Part shown: positions 1 to 11,447 of the stretch, piece after piece
Numbering within the stretch: the stretch's first letter is position 1
How the letters are laid out: each line of letters opens with the position of its first letter
DNA from: Zymoseptoria tritici IPO323
Taxonomy: Eukaryota > Ascomycota > Dothideomycetes > Mycosphaerellales > Mycosphaerellaceae
Assembly: GCF_000219625.1 (NCBI RefSeq)
Contig: NC_018211.1
Location: 682,001 to 746,000, forward strand
Length of the DNA stretch: 64,000 nucleotides
Reading direction: 5' to 3'
Notes under the pieces: generated by a model
Database searches by the model: none
Told to the model about the DNA's origin: nothing
Seen by the model: the letters and a program-made list of their open reading frames with translations, nothing else
Made by a program: the position numbers and the translations under genes

Positions 1-234
1 GATAAGTGCTTAGACGGCTGGCATGGCTTCCAATGGCATGCAATGGCAAGTCTCTGTACTCTGATCGATGTGACTCAAGATTCCTCGAAGTGAGGTGTGA
101 CACGGTTTTGATACCGGCTATTTAGACCCTTGAGACCGGATGTCCAGCTTCCACTTTACCCGGGTCCGGCTTGAACAACCCACCTCTACCTTCCTCATAC
201 GGAAGCTCTTGCATGCACACTCGATCGTCTCTAC
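1..234. other. Upstream region of aminopeptidase P gene
   Basis: No gene is supported here. It holds the presumed promoter and leader of the aminopeptidase P gene. An ATG at 140 opens a 77-codon frame that runs past the aminopeptidase start in another frame; if transcribed it would act as an overlapping upstream ORF, but its peptide resembles nothing I recognise. Confidence 0.4.
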
Positions 235-2226
235 ATGCTCGCCAACATATTCCGTGTGTCGCGTAATTCGACGACCAGACTTCGCAACTTCTCCACTTCA
301 CTCCGAGCTTGCAGACCGGTCGAGATGGCCAAAGTCGATACTACTGACAGGCTCAATCGGCTTCGGAAGCTGATGAGCCAGCACAAGGTAGATATCTACA
401 GTAGGATTTGGCTTTCACCGCAGAGACACGACAGCTGATTGACACTCCTCTCAGTCGTGCCATCTGAGGATGCTCATTCGTCCGAATACATAGCTGCCAC
501 CGATGCCCGACGAGAGTTCATTTCTGGCTTCACGGGATCTGCTGGTACGGCAATCGTATCGCTCGACAAGGCTGCTCTCGCCACGGATGGACGATATTTC
601 AATCAGGCCGGTCAGCAGCTGGATGATAATTGGGAGTTGTTGAAGCAAGGCTTGCAAGACGTTCCAACATGGCAGGAATGGACAATCGATCAGGCTGAGG
701 GAGGCAAGACTGTTGGTGTAGATCCGACGGTTCTGACGGCACCTGAAGGTCGGAAACTCGGCGAGAAGATCAAGAAGAAGGGCGGTAAAGAGCTGGTAGC
801 GATCGCAGAAAACCTGGTCGACCAGGTATGGGGCAAAGACAAGCCGGCGCGACCCAACGAACCCGTTAGAGTGCTGGGGACCGAATATGCTGGCAAGCCG
901 TTTCAAGAGAAGATCGAAGAACTGCGGAAGGAGCTCGAGAAGAAGAAAGCCGCGGCGTTTGTTGTGAGCATGCTGGATGAGATTGCATGGCTGTTCAATC
1001 TTCGGGGCAACGACATCCCGTACAACCCGGTCTTCTTCTCCTATGCTGTGATCACGCCCGAGGAGGTGACGCTATACATTGACGAGACGAAGCTACCGGG
1101 GGATGCCAAAACGCATCTTGAAGGGGTAAACATCCGTCCATACGAAAGCATATTCTCGGACATCACTGCTTTGGCTGCATCAGAGCCATCAACGAACGGC
1201 TCGACAAAGTCCAAGCGGAAGTATCTGCTCTCCACCAAGGCCTCATGGGCACTCTCCCGCTCGCTGGGCGGCGAGGAAAACGTCGACGAAGCTCGATCGC
1301 CAATCGCAGATGCCAAAGCCATCAAGAACGCAACAGAGCTGGACGGCATGCGCAATTGCCACATTCGCGACGGCGCAGCTCTGAGCGAATACTTCGCATG
1401 GCTCGAGAACGAGCTTGTCGCGAAGCAAAACACCACTCTGGACGAAGTCGCCGGCGCCGACAAGCTTGAACAGATCCGAAGCAAGCACGACAAGTTCGTC
1501 GGCCTGTCCTTTGACACAATCTCCTCAACAGGCGCGAATGCCGCTGTGATCCATTACAGTCCTCAGCCTGGTAGCTGCAGCATCATAGACAAGGACAAAA
1601 TCTACCTCTGCGACTCGGGTGCTCAATTCCTCGACGGCACAACCGATACCACCCGCACGCTACACTTCGGCACACCCACAGATCAAGAACGCGAAGCATA
1701 CACCCTCGTGCTGAAAGGTCACATCGGTCTCGAACTGGCGGTCTTCCCCAAAGGCACCTCTGGCTTCGCTCTCGACACTCTCGCTCGGCAACATCTCTGG
1801 CAATACGGGTTGGAATACCGCCACGGTACCGGCCATGGCGTCGGCTCATTCCTCAACGTCCACGAAGGTCCCATCGGCATCGGCACGCGAATCCAGTACT
1901 CAGAAGTACCACTGTCAGTAGGCAACGTCATCTCCAACGAGCCGGGCTACTACGAAGACGACAATTTCGGAATTCGAATCGAGAATATCGTCATGGTGAA
2001 GGAGGTCAAGACGAAGTACAGATTCGGAGACAAGCCGTACTTTGGATTCGAACATGTGACGATGGTGCCGATGTGTAGGAAGTTGGTGAATGTGGAGCTG
2101 TTGAGTGAGAAGGAGAGGGAGTGGTTGAATGCGTATCATGCGGAGGTTTTGGCGAAGACTGCGCCGTTCTTCAAAGAGGATGAGTTGACGAGGAAGTGGT
2201 TGGAGAGGGAGTGTCAGCCGTATTAA
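235..2226 (+). CDS. AMPP: Xaa-Pro aminopeptidase P (M24B metallopeptidase)
   Basis: Removes the N-terminal residue from peptides with proline in position 2, using a two-metal (usually Mn) centre. Two exons, 235-400 and 455-2226, join across a 54-nt intron to give 645 aa. The splice rebuilds the family stretch [18 protein letters not shown], which supports the junction. The N-terminal creatinase-like half is followed by the pita-bread half with expected metal ligands: two Asp near residues 441 and 452 (CDSG...DGTTD), His near 513 (GTGHGVGS), Glu near 549 (NEPGYY) and Glu near 563 (IRIENIV). A second in-frame ATG at 325 would give 615 aa. The 30 residues between the two starts are rich in Arg/Ser/Thr and carry a single Glu, close to the second ATG, like a mitochondrial presequence, so dual localisation from two starts is possible. 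Convergent with the next gene. Confidence 0.95.
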
Positions 2227-2583
2227 ATACGCATAAGGGTCGAAGATGCCTGATGTCGTCTCTACTTTGGCACTGAGATGCTCCAAGGACTTGGGGACGA
2301 CTCGTAATTGACGGGTCGACTCTTGGACAAGCTCATATTGAATGCACCGCCTGGCCGCAGCTAGCAACATGCTGTTGGTCTGAGCTTCCTAGCGACGAAC
2401 ACGGGTAGTCGACAAATTGGGGAGGAGCGAAGGCGTGCATAAATGTCCATGAATTCGAAATATCAACAACGCTAAATGATGAGTCCCGACACAGATTTTG
2501 CCCTCCAGATTCCAAACGCCGCCATGTCTATCGAGACAAATGTCTCACAGATATCCAAGTACATGTATTCCACATCCTGCCTC
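2227..2583. other. Convergent intergenic spacer
   Basis: A 357-bp region between the stop codons of the aminopeptidase and the dioxygenase. It should hold both 3' UTRs and polyadenylation signals. I see no gene in it. Confidence 0.5.
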
Positions 2584-3567
2584 TCAAGTGCTGTGCTCCA
2601 CAGGCTGTGTAGCAACCAAATGCGTGTGACTCGGCGCCAATACAATATCCAACTCCAGCTCCCTCGTCGCCGGGCCGCCCTTGCCCTTGTTCTCCGGCAT
2701 GTTCTTCGGCAGCTCTTTCAACGGAACAAAGTCGACGACCAAATCGTCCTTGACGGCGAAAACGGTATCGGTCTCCAACCAAGGGTCGTCTTTCGGATAG
2801 ATTTGCGTGACGCAAGGCTTGTAGCCCTCCTTGGTGATCATCAAGTGGATGTGAGCGGGACGCATAGGGTGGCGGTCGACAGCGGTGAGGAGTTGGTGCG
2901 AAGGACCATCGGTGGGGAGGGAGTAGGCGGTTGGTCGGAGGCAGTAGAGACGGTACTCGCCGTTCTCGTCGGTCTTGAATTTCCCGCGAAGGTTGTTGTT
3001 GGACTGGTTCTCCGGGTCTTGGAAGTCGTATTTGCCGTTCGAAGATGCTTGCCACATGTCAAAGGTGGTGTCTGGGATGGGCTGGTGGGTCTGCATGTCG
3101 CGGATGATGCCGTGCATGTATGTGACCACGCCATCTTTCGGCTCGTCTTGGATGATCGAGTCGCCGAGTTCTCTCCACGGAGCATTGGGTGACCAGAAGG
3201 GACCGAGGATGGCGGCGGATGTGGGAGCGTAGTTGGGATCGTCCATCTGGACGTAGTTGGCGATTTCAGTAACGAGAGATTCGAGACCGACAATATCGGA
3301 GAGGCGGTGCATTTCGTTACGCTTGCCATCTGATTCGGCCCAGATCTTGCCCGTCTCGTTGAGGAACTTGACGCCTGCGAGCCATTCTTCGGGTGTGAGG
3401 TCGACTTCGCGGGCGAAGTCGTGGATGTGTCGAACGAGGCCGCAGAAGATTTGCATCATGCGAGGGCTGGTTTTGGGACCGCATGTTCCGATGACTTTGG
3501 CTGTGAAGTCGGGGTCGTATTGACGGCCTGAGCCCTGCTGGGCTTTTGGTGCTCCGTTGGTGGCCAT
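2584..3567 (-). CDS. Intradiol ring-cleavage dioxygenase (catechol/hydroxyquinol 1,2-dioxygenase family)
   Basis: Predicted non-haem Fe(III) enzyme opening catechol-type rings between the two hydroxyls, feeding the 3-oxoadipate pathway. A single exon of 327 aa begins at the ATG 3567 (MATNGAPK); upstream in-frame codons up to 3696 lack family character. The N-terminal third matches the dioxygenase N-terminal dimerisation domain, and the C-terminal part is the intradiol beta-sandwich. Candidate iron ligands are visible: Tyr in GKYDFQ (about residue 176), Tyr in [13 protein letters not shown] (about 212), and His239 and His241 in RPAHIHLM. I cannot decide between catechol and hydroxyquinol as substrate. 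No other aromatic-catabolism gene lies nearby. Confidence 0.9.
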   Translation of the reverse strand: MATNGAPKAQQGSGRQYDPDFTAKVIGTCGPKTSPRMMQIFCGLVRHIHDFAREVDLTPEEWLAGVKFLNETGKIWAESDGKRNEMHRLSDIVGLESLVTEIANYVQMDDPNYAPTSAAILGPFWSPNAPWRELGDSIIQDEPKDGVVTYMHGIIRDMQTHQPIPDTTFDMWQASSNGKYDFQDPENQSNNNLRGKFKTDENGEYRLYCLRPTAYSLPTDGPSHQLLTAVDRHPMRPAHIHLMITKEGYKPCVTQIYPKDDPWLETDTVFAVKDDLVVDFVPLKELPKNMPENKGKGGPATRELELDIVLAPSHTHLVATQPVEHST

Positions 3568-4487
3568 TGTGTATTGATATGAGGATAAGAATAGAGGGTA
3601 GGTTGCGGACGGAGTCCTTCGTTCCTGTTGCTGGTAGAGTAGTAGTAGTATCGAGGGGCGAATGGAGGAAGAGGATAGCAAGACAAGAAACAACACCTAC
3701 GCTGGTAGAGGGACAGAGCAGTTTATGTCTTCCGATCTACCCATGGGTAACTTTTCCACGCCGCCGGACGGCAGTTCAGACGGGCAAGCTCCAGGTGGTC
3801 GTCCTGGATGACGACCGGCAAGGCATGGCGGCTCGATGGCATCCAGGCGCGATTGGCAAATCAGAATTGCCGTTTACAGCGCGTCAGCAAGCTATCGTGG
3901 CTGCGGGGTTTCGCGGTGAGTGAATCTTTGGCCGTCGAGAAGCAGGGCTCGGCCGGACAGGGGGAGATTCATGTACCGATCGGATAAAGACTCTTCCAAG
4001 ATCACGTGGTCGTCTGAGAGTCGGACGACACTTCTCCTTTCTCTCCTTGCCGTCAGCACAACACAAACATCCACCTCACAGAGTGAATGACTTTGTATGC
4101 TAACAAAATCTCGCATACATGACAACATTGGCGCGACACGAAAGACTTGGATATGACTGGAATGGCCGGTCATGCCGGCTGCTTGCCTGCAGACACAGAA
4201 CGGCCTCTGTTTCTTTCTTCTCGCAGCCATCTTGCTCCATGGAGGGCCGATGGCTGCTAGACAAGTCCAGTCGGTTTGCGTGCGAACAAAAAGCCCTGAC
4301 TTGCCTGCTAACACAAACTCAATATGCTAACAAAAACTCGCACTGCAAGACAATGCCTCGCAAACGTGGTCTACAGTTCAAAGTCCTCGCGTTCGCCTTC
4401 CAGCAATGTAAGTAAGTTTACTCTTGTCGTTGCTCTCCTTTTCAACCGCGTCTTCACTCTCTTACGCCAAACGATTCGTCTACTGCT
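3568..4487. other. Divergent intergenic region, dioxygenase / NLR-like gene
   Basis: 920 bp with no coding region I can support. It is the 5' flank of both neighbours. Short imperfect repeats occur (for example TGCTAACAAAA near 4098 and again near 4324), but they form no larger structure. Confidence 0.4.
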
Positions 4488-7178
4488 ATGGCAGATCCTG
4501 TCACAGGCCTTGCCGCTGTCGCAGCGGCGTCAAGCATCATACAAGTCATCCATTTCTCCGCCTCGTGCATTGCAGAAATCACAAAACCCTGGGCATCAGA
4601 TGAACTTGGCTTGCAGGAGAACATCACGCTCGAACAGTGGGTCGACCAACAGCACACTTTCGCGGACAGCCTCATCACATCCCACCACGATCCAAGTCGT
4701 CCACCCTCCGCCGAACAGATCAACGTCGAGAGTATCGCGAAGGAATTGAGGAAGGAGGCGCAGGTTCTTCTCGATGTCCTGCGCAGCGTGAAAGTACAGG
4801 AAGGCTTAGTTGGGTTGGAACGGGAGTGGAGAGTGTGTGTCCAGACGATCAAGGCTTTCAAAAAGCGAAAGACCATTGAAGCTCATCAAATGCGCCTGCA
4901 GGAAATCCATGTCTGGCTCACCAACGTACTGTTGCAAATTATCAAAAATGAGGCGACAGAGTGGTCCAAGGAATTGAACTTGACTCTAAAGCCAGCTCTC
5001 GAGAGATTATTGCATGCTGTTGAGCAAATTGAGGTGAAGAATGCAAGGAGCGTTGTTGAGTCACAGCGAACACTCTTGCAGGCCGCCAAAGAACATGCTT
5101 CGAGGCTTGAACAACAGATTGAGGAAGGCTTTGCAGATCTCAAACGGCGAGAGGAGACCCGCGCTGAAGCAGAACGTGACGCAGCTAAGACCACGAGAAT
5201 CATCGGCAGCCTTTACAACCCTGAAATGAGTATGCGCCGAAACGCAATCTTGCCCGCCCATGCTCACACGTTCGAATGGATTTTCGAAGACGACTCATCC
5301 CCGTTCCGCAAGTGGTTGGCATCGGGCTCCGGTACCTTCTGGATCAACGGTTTCGCCGGATCTGGGAAATCAACCCTCATGAAGTACATATCGAACGCAA
5401 CGGAAACCAAGCAGATCTTGACTCAATGGGCCGAGCATGGCTCTGTATTCGTTATCGAGACATATTTCTGGAATCCCGGCACATTGCTTCAGAAGTCCGA
5501 GCAGGGCTTGCTGCAAGCGATTCTGTACCAGGTTCTAAGCGCTTGCAACGACTTGGTCAGGGTTGCTACGCCTCTGCGATGGAAGCGAAGCCATAGGTAT
5601 CAACAACAAGAACCATGGTCGCGAGATGAACTATTGGAGGCTTTGATGAGGGTGCTCGAGCATCCGAACAACACTGCCTACTTTTGCGTCTTTGTCGATG
5701 GGCTGGACGAGTGCCAGGGCGATAGAACTAAGCTCGTCGAACTTGTCCAACGACTCGCGCAGACTCCTCGTCTGAAGATATGCGCGTCAAGCCGCCCACG
5801 GAACGCTTTTCGCGAGCTCTCCGTCGAGTGCTTGGGCTCGTCACTCTCTATTCAAGACTTCACCGGAGAAGATATCCGCCGCTTCGTGCTCGATGAACTG
5901 GGAAAGGCGATTCGCAGCAATCCGCAACATGTGGAGCTCGCAGACGTCATCGTCTCGAAGGCACAAGGAGTCTTCTTGTGGGTATTTCTTGTGGTTCGGT
6001 CCCTTCGCGAAGGCTTTGGAGAAGGTGATGGATTCGAGATGATGCACCAGCGGGTCAACGGACTTCCTTCTGAGCTGGAGGAGTATTACAAACGCATATT
6101 CGATGGTTCAGGACCCGTGTATCAGAGAGATGCCTGCCGAATCTTGAAGGTGACTGCTGCATTTGCTGCGAAGGGCAGGGCGGCGTCGTTCATCGTATAT
6201 TGGCTTCTCAAGCAGGGTATAGATGATCAAGATTTCGCATTCCAGCAAGGTGAGAGGGACCTACAATTCCATGATCTGGCCAGCATGATCATGGAAACAC
6301 AGAACTTTCTCAATGCTCGCTGCAAGGACTTCGTTCGAATGCCGGATCTAAAGTCGAATTCGCCCTTTGACGTCGGCAACTACCTATTGCAGTCTCGAGT
6401 GGAATTCTTGCACAAGACTGCTCTCGACTTCTGCAGCACGGGACACTTGAGTGATGTGCTGAATCTTAATGTCCCCACTCACTTCAAATCGCCGATGTTC
6501 CTGAGCCATCTATATATCGCTCAGACGCAGATTCAGTCCATGCTGATTGACACGACTTTTCCGGGTTCATGCATGTGCAGCGTCAGAAGCATGAGAATGG
6601 CACAACTTTATCTTGATCATAGCCACTCCACAGCGTCGAAGACTGTGGCTGCCATGGAGGATCTGGTGCTACATCATGTCAGAAACTCTGACTGCCATCC
6701 GTGTCGGCGGTCCCGAGGAATGTCATATGACGAATACGACCTTGCGGAGCTCTTTCTCGCTTATGGTCTCCGTGATCACATCGACGAGATCATTGCGCTG
6801 AGACCAAACATCCAGTTGAGCAACGATAGGGTGGGGACTGCACGTCTTGCTCGGGCGGCACTCGGAATTTCAAGTTGCAGACAATTTCCCATGACCGACA
6901 TCGACACGGACGTGCTGAAAGCATTGCTGCAACACGAAGCAAGTACAAAGGGCGTTTGGACGGGTTTCGTCCTAAAACTCGCGCTCGAGCAGCGGCTTTC
7001 TCACCCCAGCAGGGCAGGCTTCCTCGCTAAAGCAGTTGAGGCCGCCAAGATATTGTTGGCGTACGGCGCGGATACCACACCGAAGGTTCGTCGTAAAGCA
7101 GCCGCGCCCAGAGTCTCCCAAAGCGAAGTTTGGCTGGCTGACCTCCACGCCGACGAACCCATCCCTGATCTTTGCTAG
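4488..7178 (+). CDS. STAND/NACHT NTPase, fungal NLR-like protein
   Basis: An intronless 896-aa protein with signal-transducing NTPase architecture. The N-terminus (MADPVTGLAAVAAASSIIQV) resembles the Helo-like/Fungal_N domains of fungal NLRs, and a coiled coil follows at about residues 185-240. The NTPase core has a clear Walker A, GFAGSGKST, near residue 285 and a Walker B, FVDGLDECQ, near residue 402. The region after it, including VEFLHKTALDF near 640, fits the winged-helix segment (DUF7791-like) that follows NACHT in many ascomycete proteins. The C-terminus has one ankyrin-like remnant (ILLAYGADTTPK) rather than a full repeat array. Members of this superfamily take part in heterokaryon incompatibility and programmed cell death; that role is inference here. 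Confidence 0.85.
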   Translation: MADPVTGLAAVAAASSIIQVIHFSASCIAEITKPWASDELGLQENITLEQWVDQQHTFADSLITSHHDPSRPPSAEQINVESIAKELRKEAQVLLDVLRSVKVQEGLVGLEREWRVCVQTIKAFKKRKTIEAHQMRLQEIHVWLTNVLLQIIKNEATEWSKELNLTLKPALERLLHAVEQIEVKNARSVVESQRTLLQAAKEHASRLEQQIEEGFADLKRREETRAEAERDAAKTTRIIGSLYNPEMSMRRNAILPAHAHTFEWIFEDDSSPFRKWLASGSGTFWINGFAGSGKSTLMKYISNATETKQILTQWAEHGSVFVIETYFWNPGTLLQKSEQGLLQAILYQVLSACNDLVRVATPLRWKRSHRYQQQEPWSRDELLEALMRVLEHPNNTAYFCVFVDGLDECQGDRTKLVELVQRLAQTPRLKICASSRPRNAFRELSVECLGSSLSIQDFTGEDIRRFVLDELGKAIRSNPQHVELADVIVSKAQGVFLWVFLVVRSLREGFGEGDGFEMMHQRVNGLPSELEEYYKRIFDGSGPVYQRDACRILKVTAAFAAKGRAASFIVYWLLKQGIDDQDFAFQQGERDLQFHDLASMIMETQNFLNARCKDFVRMPDLKSNSPFDVGNYLLQSRVEFLHKTALDFCSTGHLSDVLNLNVPTHFKSPMFLSHLYIAQTQIQSMLIDTTFPGSCMCSVRSMRMAQLYLDHSHSTASKTVAAMEDLVLHHVRNSDCHPCRRSRGMSYDEYDLAELFLAYGLRDHIDEIIALRPNIQLSNDRVGTARLARAALGISSCRQFPMTDIDTDVLKALLQHEASTKGVWTGFVLKLALEQRLSHPSRAGFLAKAVEAAKILLAYGADTTPKVRRKAAAPRVSQSEVWLADLHADEPIPDLC

Positions 7179-7506
7179 GATCCGTCGTCATGAGGGAGCA
7201 GCCAGAGAATCTCGACACTTTTGGCGTTTCCCTTGTTACTTGCCTTCTCCGAAGCCTGCGTCGTACGAATCAACGATGAGCTTCCCAGCGTCCACGCAAT
7301 GTTCAGCATACAAGTTTTGCTCGATTAGCTTGGACTAGTCAGTCCGGACAGGAGAGGGAAGATGCCTTTTGCACGATAGACCGCACAAGTCTTGCTCGGC
7401 TGGCAAGGGCTGTGCAGTCGGAGCAGGAGAAGGGAGGTATTGTGATAATGCAGCATCCTGCCGACAGAACTCTGTCTTTGTTCCTGCGCTCGTGCAGCTC
7501 CGACCA
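7179..7506. other. Convergent spacer
   Basis: 328 bp between the stop codons of the NLR-like gene and arsH. I see nothing coding in it. Confidence 0.4.
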
Positions 7507-8626
7507 CTACAAACCCCCGACATCCACTCCATTCACGACCGTCGCACTGTTGATACTCTTTGCATTGCCCTCCACTCCCGCCTTGTCCACCGCCTTAGCT
7601 TCATCAGCCTTCTGCTTCTCCGCCTTCGCCTGCTTCTCCATTCGTTCACTATGCCGATCATTGAACAAATCAAAATGCTGCCGCATGATGATAGTGTACT
7701 TCACAAACTCCTCCATGCAGTCCACGAGCCGTTCGCGATTGCCTGAAGCCATGAGTCGACTGCCACCTTCTGCTTTGACGAACGCTTCCTTGTCCGCGGG
7801 ATCGACGGCATCAGTGAACTGTGTGTATGCTTTGGGCACGGAGGACTGGTTGGGAATGGCGAACATGCGCATCCAGCGGCCGAGGATACGGAGGGAGTTG
7901 ACGGTGTTGAAGGATTGTGACCCGCCTGAGACTTGAGCGATGGCGAGTGTGCGGCCTTGAGTTGGGCGAACGGAGCCGGTGCTGAGAGGTATCCAGTCGA
8001 TTTGGTTCTTGAAGACTGCTGTCTATGATTGAATGTCAGTATGGGAATATAGATGAGGCTAGATGACACTTACGAGATTGCCATGCTGTTCAGGCGAGAT
8101 CCAGATATGCCCATCACTCCACTTGCTCAACTCGCGAAGCTCCTGCACTTTCTCGTGGTTGTGCTGTACATCATCCTTCATTGGCAATCCTTCGGGATTG
8201 TACACTCGCACATCACATCCAAGTCTGAACAGTATTCGTGCGCATTCGTAGGCGAGCAGTCGTGAGTATGAGCTGACGATCGAATCAGCACGGGACCCCA
8301 ACGTTGATATGACTGGCAACATACCGACTTCGCATACTCCCATAAAGAACCATGACTTTCAATCGATCACCGCCCGTTCTCTCCATGTCTGCTTCAGCCA
8401 TCTTCAACGCCGTGCTGAGCTCAAGTTTTGACACCCAATCGTTCGCAGCAACATCGTGTGGCAACAAGTACGATCGATATTGATCTCGTATGCTCTGGTC
8501 GTCTTTGTCCTCTGGAATCGCAAGTGTCGTCCTTGCGTAGGCTGGATCTGGTGAAAGAGCCACAGTCTTTCGTAATACTTCGGTGTTGTTCAGATCTCCA
8601 TGGTTGGCGTTCGTTGTTGTTGCCAT
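7507..8626 (-). CDS. arsH: ArsH-type NADPH-dependent FMN reductase
   Basis: Flavodoxin-fold NADPH:FMN oxidoreductase of the ArsH family, which oxidises trivalent organoarsenicals and confers arsenic tolerance. Three exons on the minus strand (8626-8325, 8272-8074, 8022-7507) with introns of 52 and 51 nt give 338 aa. The joins rebuild the flavin-phosphate loop YGSMRSRSYSRLLA and the segment [20 protein letters not shown], both diagnostic of ArsH. The protein is longer than bacterial ArsH (about 230-250 aa): it has an N-terminal extension of about 75 residues and a C-terminal tail of roughly 60 residues rich in Lys, Glu and Ala. No arsenite pump, arsenate reductase or methyltransferase gene is nearby, so this is not an ars cluster. 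Confidence 0.92.
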
Positions 8627-9547
8627 TGTGGCGTGTGGAGTTTGAGCGAACTCAGATCGTATCGGCGGTCGAAGAGCGAGTCCCGGTCCTATTCGTCTCG
8701 ATTCGAGAAGAGCGACTCTCTGCAACTTCAAGAAAGAGCTTGGGCGACAAATAAGTCGCAAGCCGTGCATGTAGAGATTGGTGTTGCACTGATGCTTGGA
8801 TTTCCCGAAAGTGGTGAGTACCGGACTTCAGGACGTGCTTCCTATTCGAAAGTGAGAGCTGCAGAAAAGCGTTGCAAAGGATTAGATGTTATCAATCGCG
8901 ATGAACAGCATTTCAGATTGTCCAAATTGTCTCAACGACCTTGAGCACTTTCCTGAGACGTGACGTTTTCAGCCAACGGACCAATCAGAGAGGTGGAGTG
9001 ACGATTCGTTCGGTTCGTTCCGCCGACTCTCCCGATGGCGTGCAGTCGTTCACGATCAATGCCAGAGTGACAAGTGGTATGGGAGGAGCGATCAAGAGCG
9101 AGAGCGAACGCCACGGTACTCCTTCACACGTGGAAGTTTGCCAAGGGAGTAGCTTTGGCCATCGTAGCTTCCTATTTAGGCAACTATTGAGCTTGAGCAA
9201 GCTGCAACTTCTAGCAGTCCGTGCAGCGTCCTGCGGGCGACGTTGGATCGCCTGCGAATGAAGGACGACAGCAAGTATAATACAGTAGTGTCATCTGCGG
9301 CATGCTTGCTCTCGGTCAGGACTCTGTCGACGTCGGCTCTCTTGTAACGACCCGCTTGTTCTCGAGAGCCTCGACGATGCCAGTCGCTCGCCATCCCATG
9401 ACCATGGTCGACCGAGCCTGGGTAGCTGCAATGTTGCCGACGCACAGCGCCAGATCTCTCCGACAGGAAGACGATTCGCGGATGCCCACAGCGGCGAATT
9501 TCTCGCGGCATTGATCACGCTCGCGAGCTCCAAAGCAAAGACCCAGC
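8627..9547. other. Intergenic region with no supported gene
   Basis: 921 bp between the arsH start and the SF3a60 stop. It should contain the arsH promoter and the SF3a60 3' UTR. The reading frames present have no recognisable protein features. Confidence 0.4.
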
Positions 9548-11138
9548 TCAGAGCAAGCCAGACCTCGCCAGATCATCGTAGACCTTCTTCGGCATGACAT
9601 TGCCAGAGTAGTCCTCCATTTCGATGACACCTTCGCCATCGTCCCCACCCTTCCTCTCCAGCTCCTTTTGGCGATCTCGCTCCAGCTTCTCCCACAATCG
9701 CTCGGCCTCCTCAATCTTCGTGATCTCCCTAAACAGACCCGTATGCTTCGTAATGCCCAGACATTGCAATCCGTGGACATGCCTCGCCTCACTGAAGTGC
9801 TTGTCGAATGCACGGCGACCCATGTAAACGAAGTTTCCACAAATCTCACACGGAAATTCGACGCCCAGACCATGCAATTTGTACAGCCAGAACGGAATTG
9901 GCTTGCCGTCCCAGGCGAGTGGCAGCTTCAGTGGATTGTACACCTTCTCCTCGCCGTCGTCGTCTTCGTCCTCATCCTCGGCGCGTGCAACTCCGGCCAT
10001 TTCTGTGTCTTCGGCGAAGAGCGCCGCGAGCTCCTGCTGTCGTTCACGATCGGTCATGCCTGCCTTCCTCTCAACATTCACACGGGTGTCCTCGCGCTCG
10101 GTCTGCATCGTGGAGGCCAGTTTGCGGATACGGTGTTCCCTCTCAGCCACCGCGCGCTCCTTCAGTCGGGCGACTGGAGCAGCTGCGTTATTTGCGGCGG
10201 CGCCATTCGATTCGCCACCATTTTGACGCGCTTCAGCAGCTTTGATGTGTTTCTTCCCGGTGAGATGGGCTTTGTAGACATTGTCGTTTTTGAACTCTTT
10301 CTTGCAGTCGGCGCACCATACGCCCTCGCCAGTGCCCTCCGTGGCTGGACCATTCGATGTTGGCGCTGCTGTCATGGCCTCCCATCCCGGCACCTTGTCC
10401 TCTGACCATTCCTTTTCAAACTCTTCATCGAATGTCTGTAGCAGCTTCTCGATGTCCTCAAGGGGCTTAGTCCGCCGGAGGAAGGACTCGAGATATTGTG
10501 CGAGTGATCCAACATAAGAGAAATACTCTTCCGTCATCTTGTGCTGGCGGCTGAGCGTTGATTTTGGCGGTGTGAAGGCATCGAAAGTATCCAGATACTG
10601 CAGATATGTTATCCGCCGAACATCCTTCATGCCGGGCAGATTGAGGTATTCATCATGCAGCATCGTGAGGTCAAAGAAGCGTCCGAAAGCCTCCTCTCCA
10701 GTGAACATGGACTCAATGTCTCCAGCAAATCCTCCTGGCGGACCTCCATCCTGTGGACGCTTGTATGCCCGCTCGAGATTCTCGACTGGTTCATGCGGAT
10801 ATCGCTCGTGGTATGTCTTGATCTTCTTGACCTCATCGCGGAATGCCTCGAAGGTGTCTCCCGTACTTATCGCCTGGATCTCTTGTGTTCGTGCTTCTTG
10901 CTCTTTGTAGATTGATAGCGCGCGCTGCGATTGTGATTGGATTCGGTCGAGGAAAGTCTGAATTTCATGGTCGCGCACGAGTCGGCTACGGATCTGTAAG
11001 TTGTGAGCTCTGTCGCGAAACTCACGGTCAGATGCATGATATACTCACGTGTTTGGGATCCTCCAATACCCGATCAGCGACGGCCTGCTCCAAGCGTTCA
11101 ATGTCCTCATGCAGACCGCGCAGGTCCTCGTACAGCAT
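9548..11138 (-). CDS. PRP9: Splicing factor 3A subunit 3 (SF3a60/Prp9)
   Basis: Subunit of the SF3a complex that turns the 15S U2 snRNP into the active 17S form for branch-site recognition. Two exons, 11138-11049 and 10993-9548, with a 55-nt intron, give 511 aa (human SF3A3 is 501). The first exon contributes the helical N-terminus (MLYEDLRGLHEDIERLEQA) and the join gives DPKHIRSRLVRDHEIQTF. Two zinc fingers are visible: a matrin/U1-like C2H2 near residue 260 (CADCKKEF...HLTGKKH) and the C-terminal finger near residue 405 (CEICGNFVYMGRRAFDKH). The protein ends with a conserved C-terminal segment (GNVMPKKVYDDLARSGLL). It is head-to-head with the Fal1 helicase gene. Confidence 0.96.
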
Positions 11139-11447
11139 CGCGGCGTTCACTGGCAGCCCGCAGCTGCTGTTCCTTCGTAGTGCTTCTCAAAGAGATATCG
11201 CGCTTGACACTATTCCAAGTGTGATCTCCAGTACGTCCAGGCGAATCTAAAGTTGTTGAAAGCGAGTGGTGTGGTCTGGCGCAAAGATGGTCGAAGAGTT
11301 CTAAGTTTTGAAGGTTGGCTGAAGCGGAAGCTCGCCCGCCAAACTTTTGCGGAGATCTCGCCGCGCTTCAATCGCAAGACCTCTTCAACTTTCTTCCTTT
11401 CTATTTCACCAACATCCTCAATATCACACTCCACGACACCACACATC
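11139..11447. promoter_or_regulatory. Bidirectional promoter region, SF3a60 / Fal1
   Basis: 309 bp separate the two start codons, so both leaders and promoters must lie within it. The Fal1 side ends in a pyrimidine-rich leader (CT-rich from about 11375). No specific factor site is assigned. Confidence 0.5.

Noticed and set aside
140..373. Upstream ORF overlapping the aminopeptidase P start
   Set aside because: Kept only as a note; there is no evidence that transcription begins before 140 and the peptide is not family-like.
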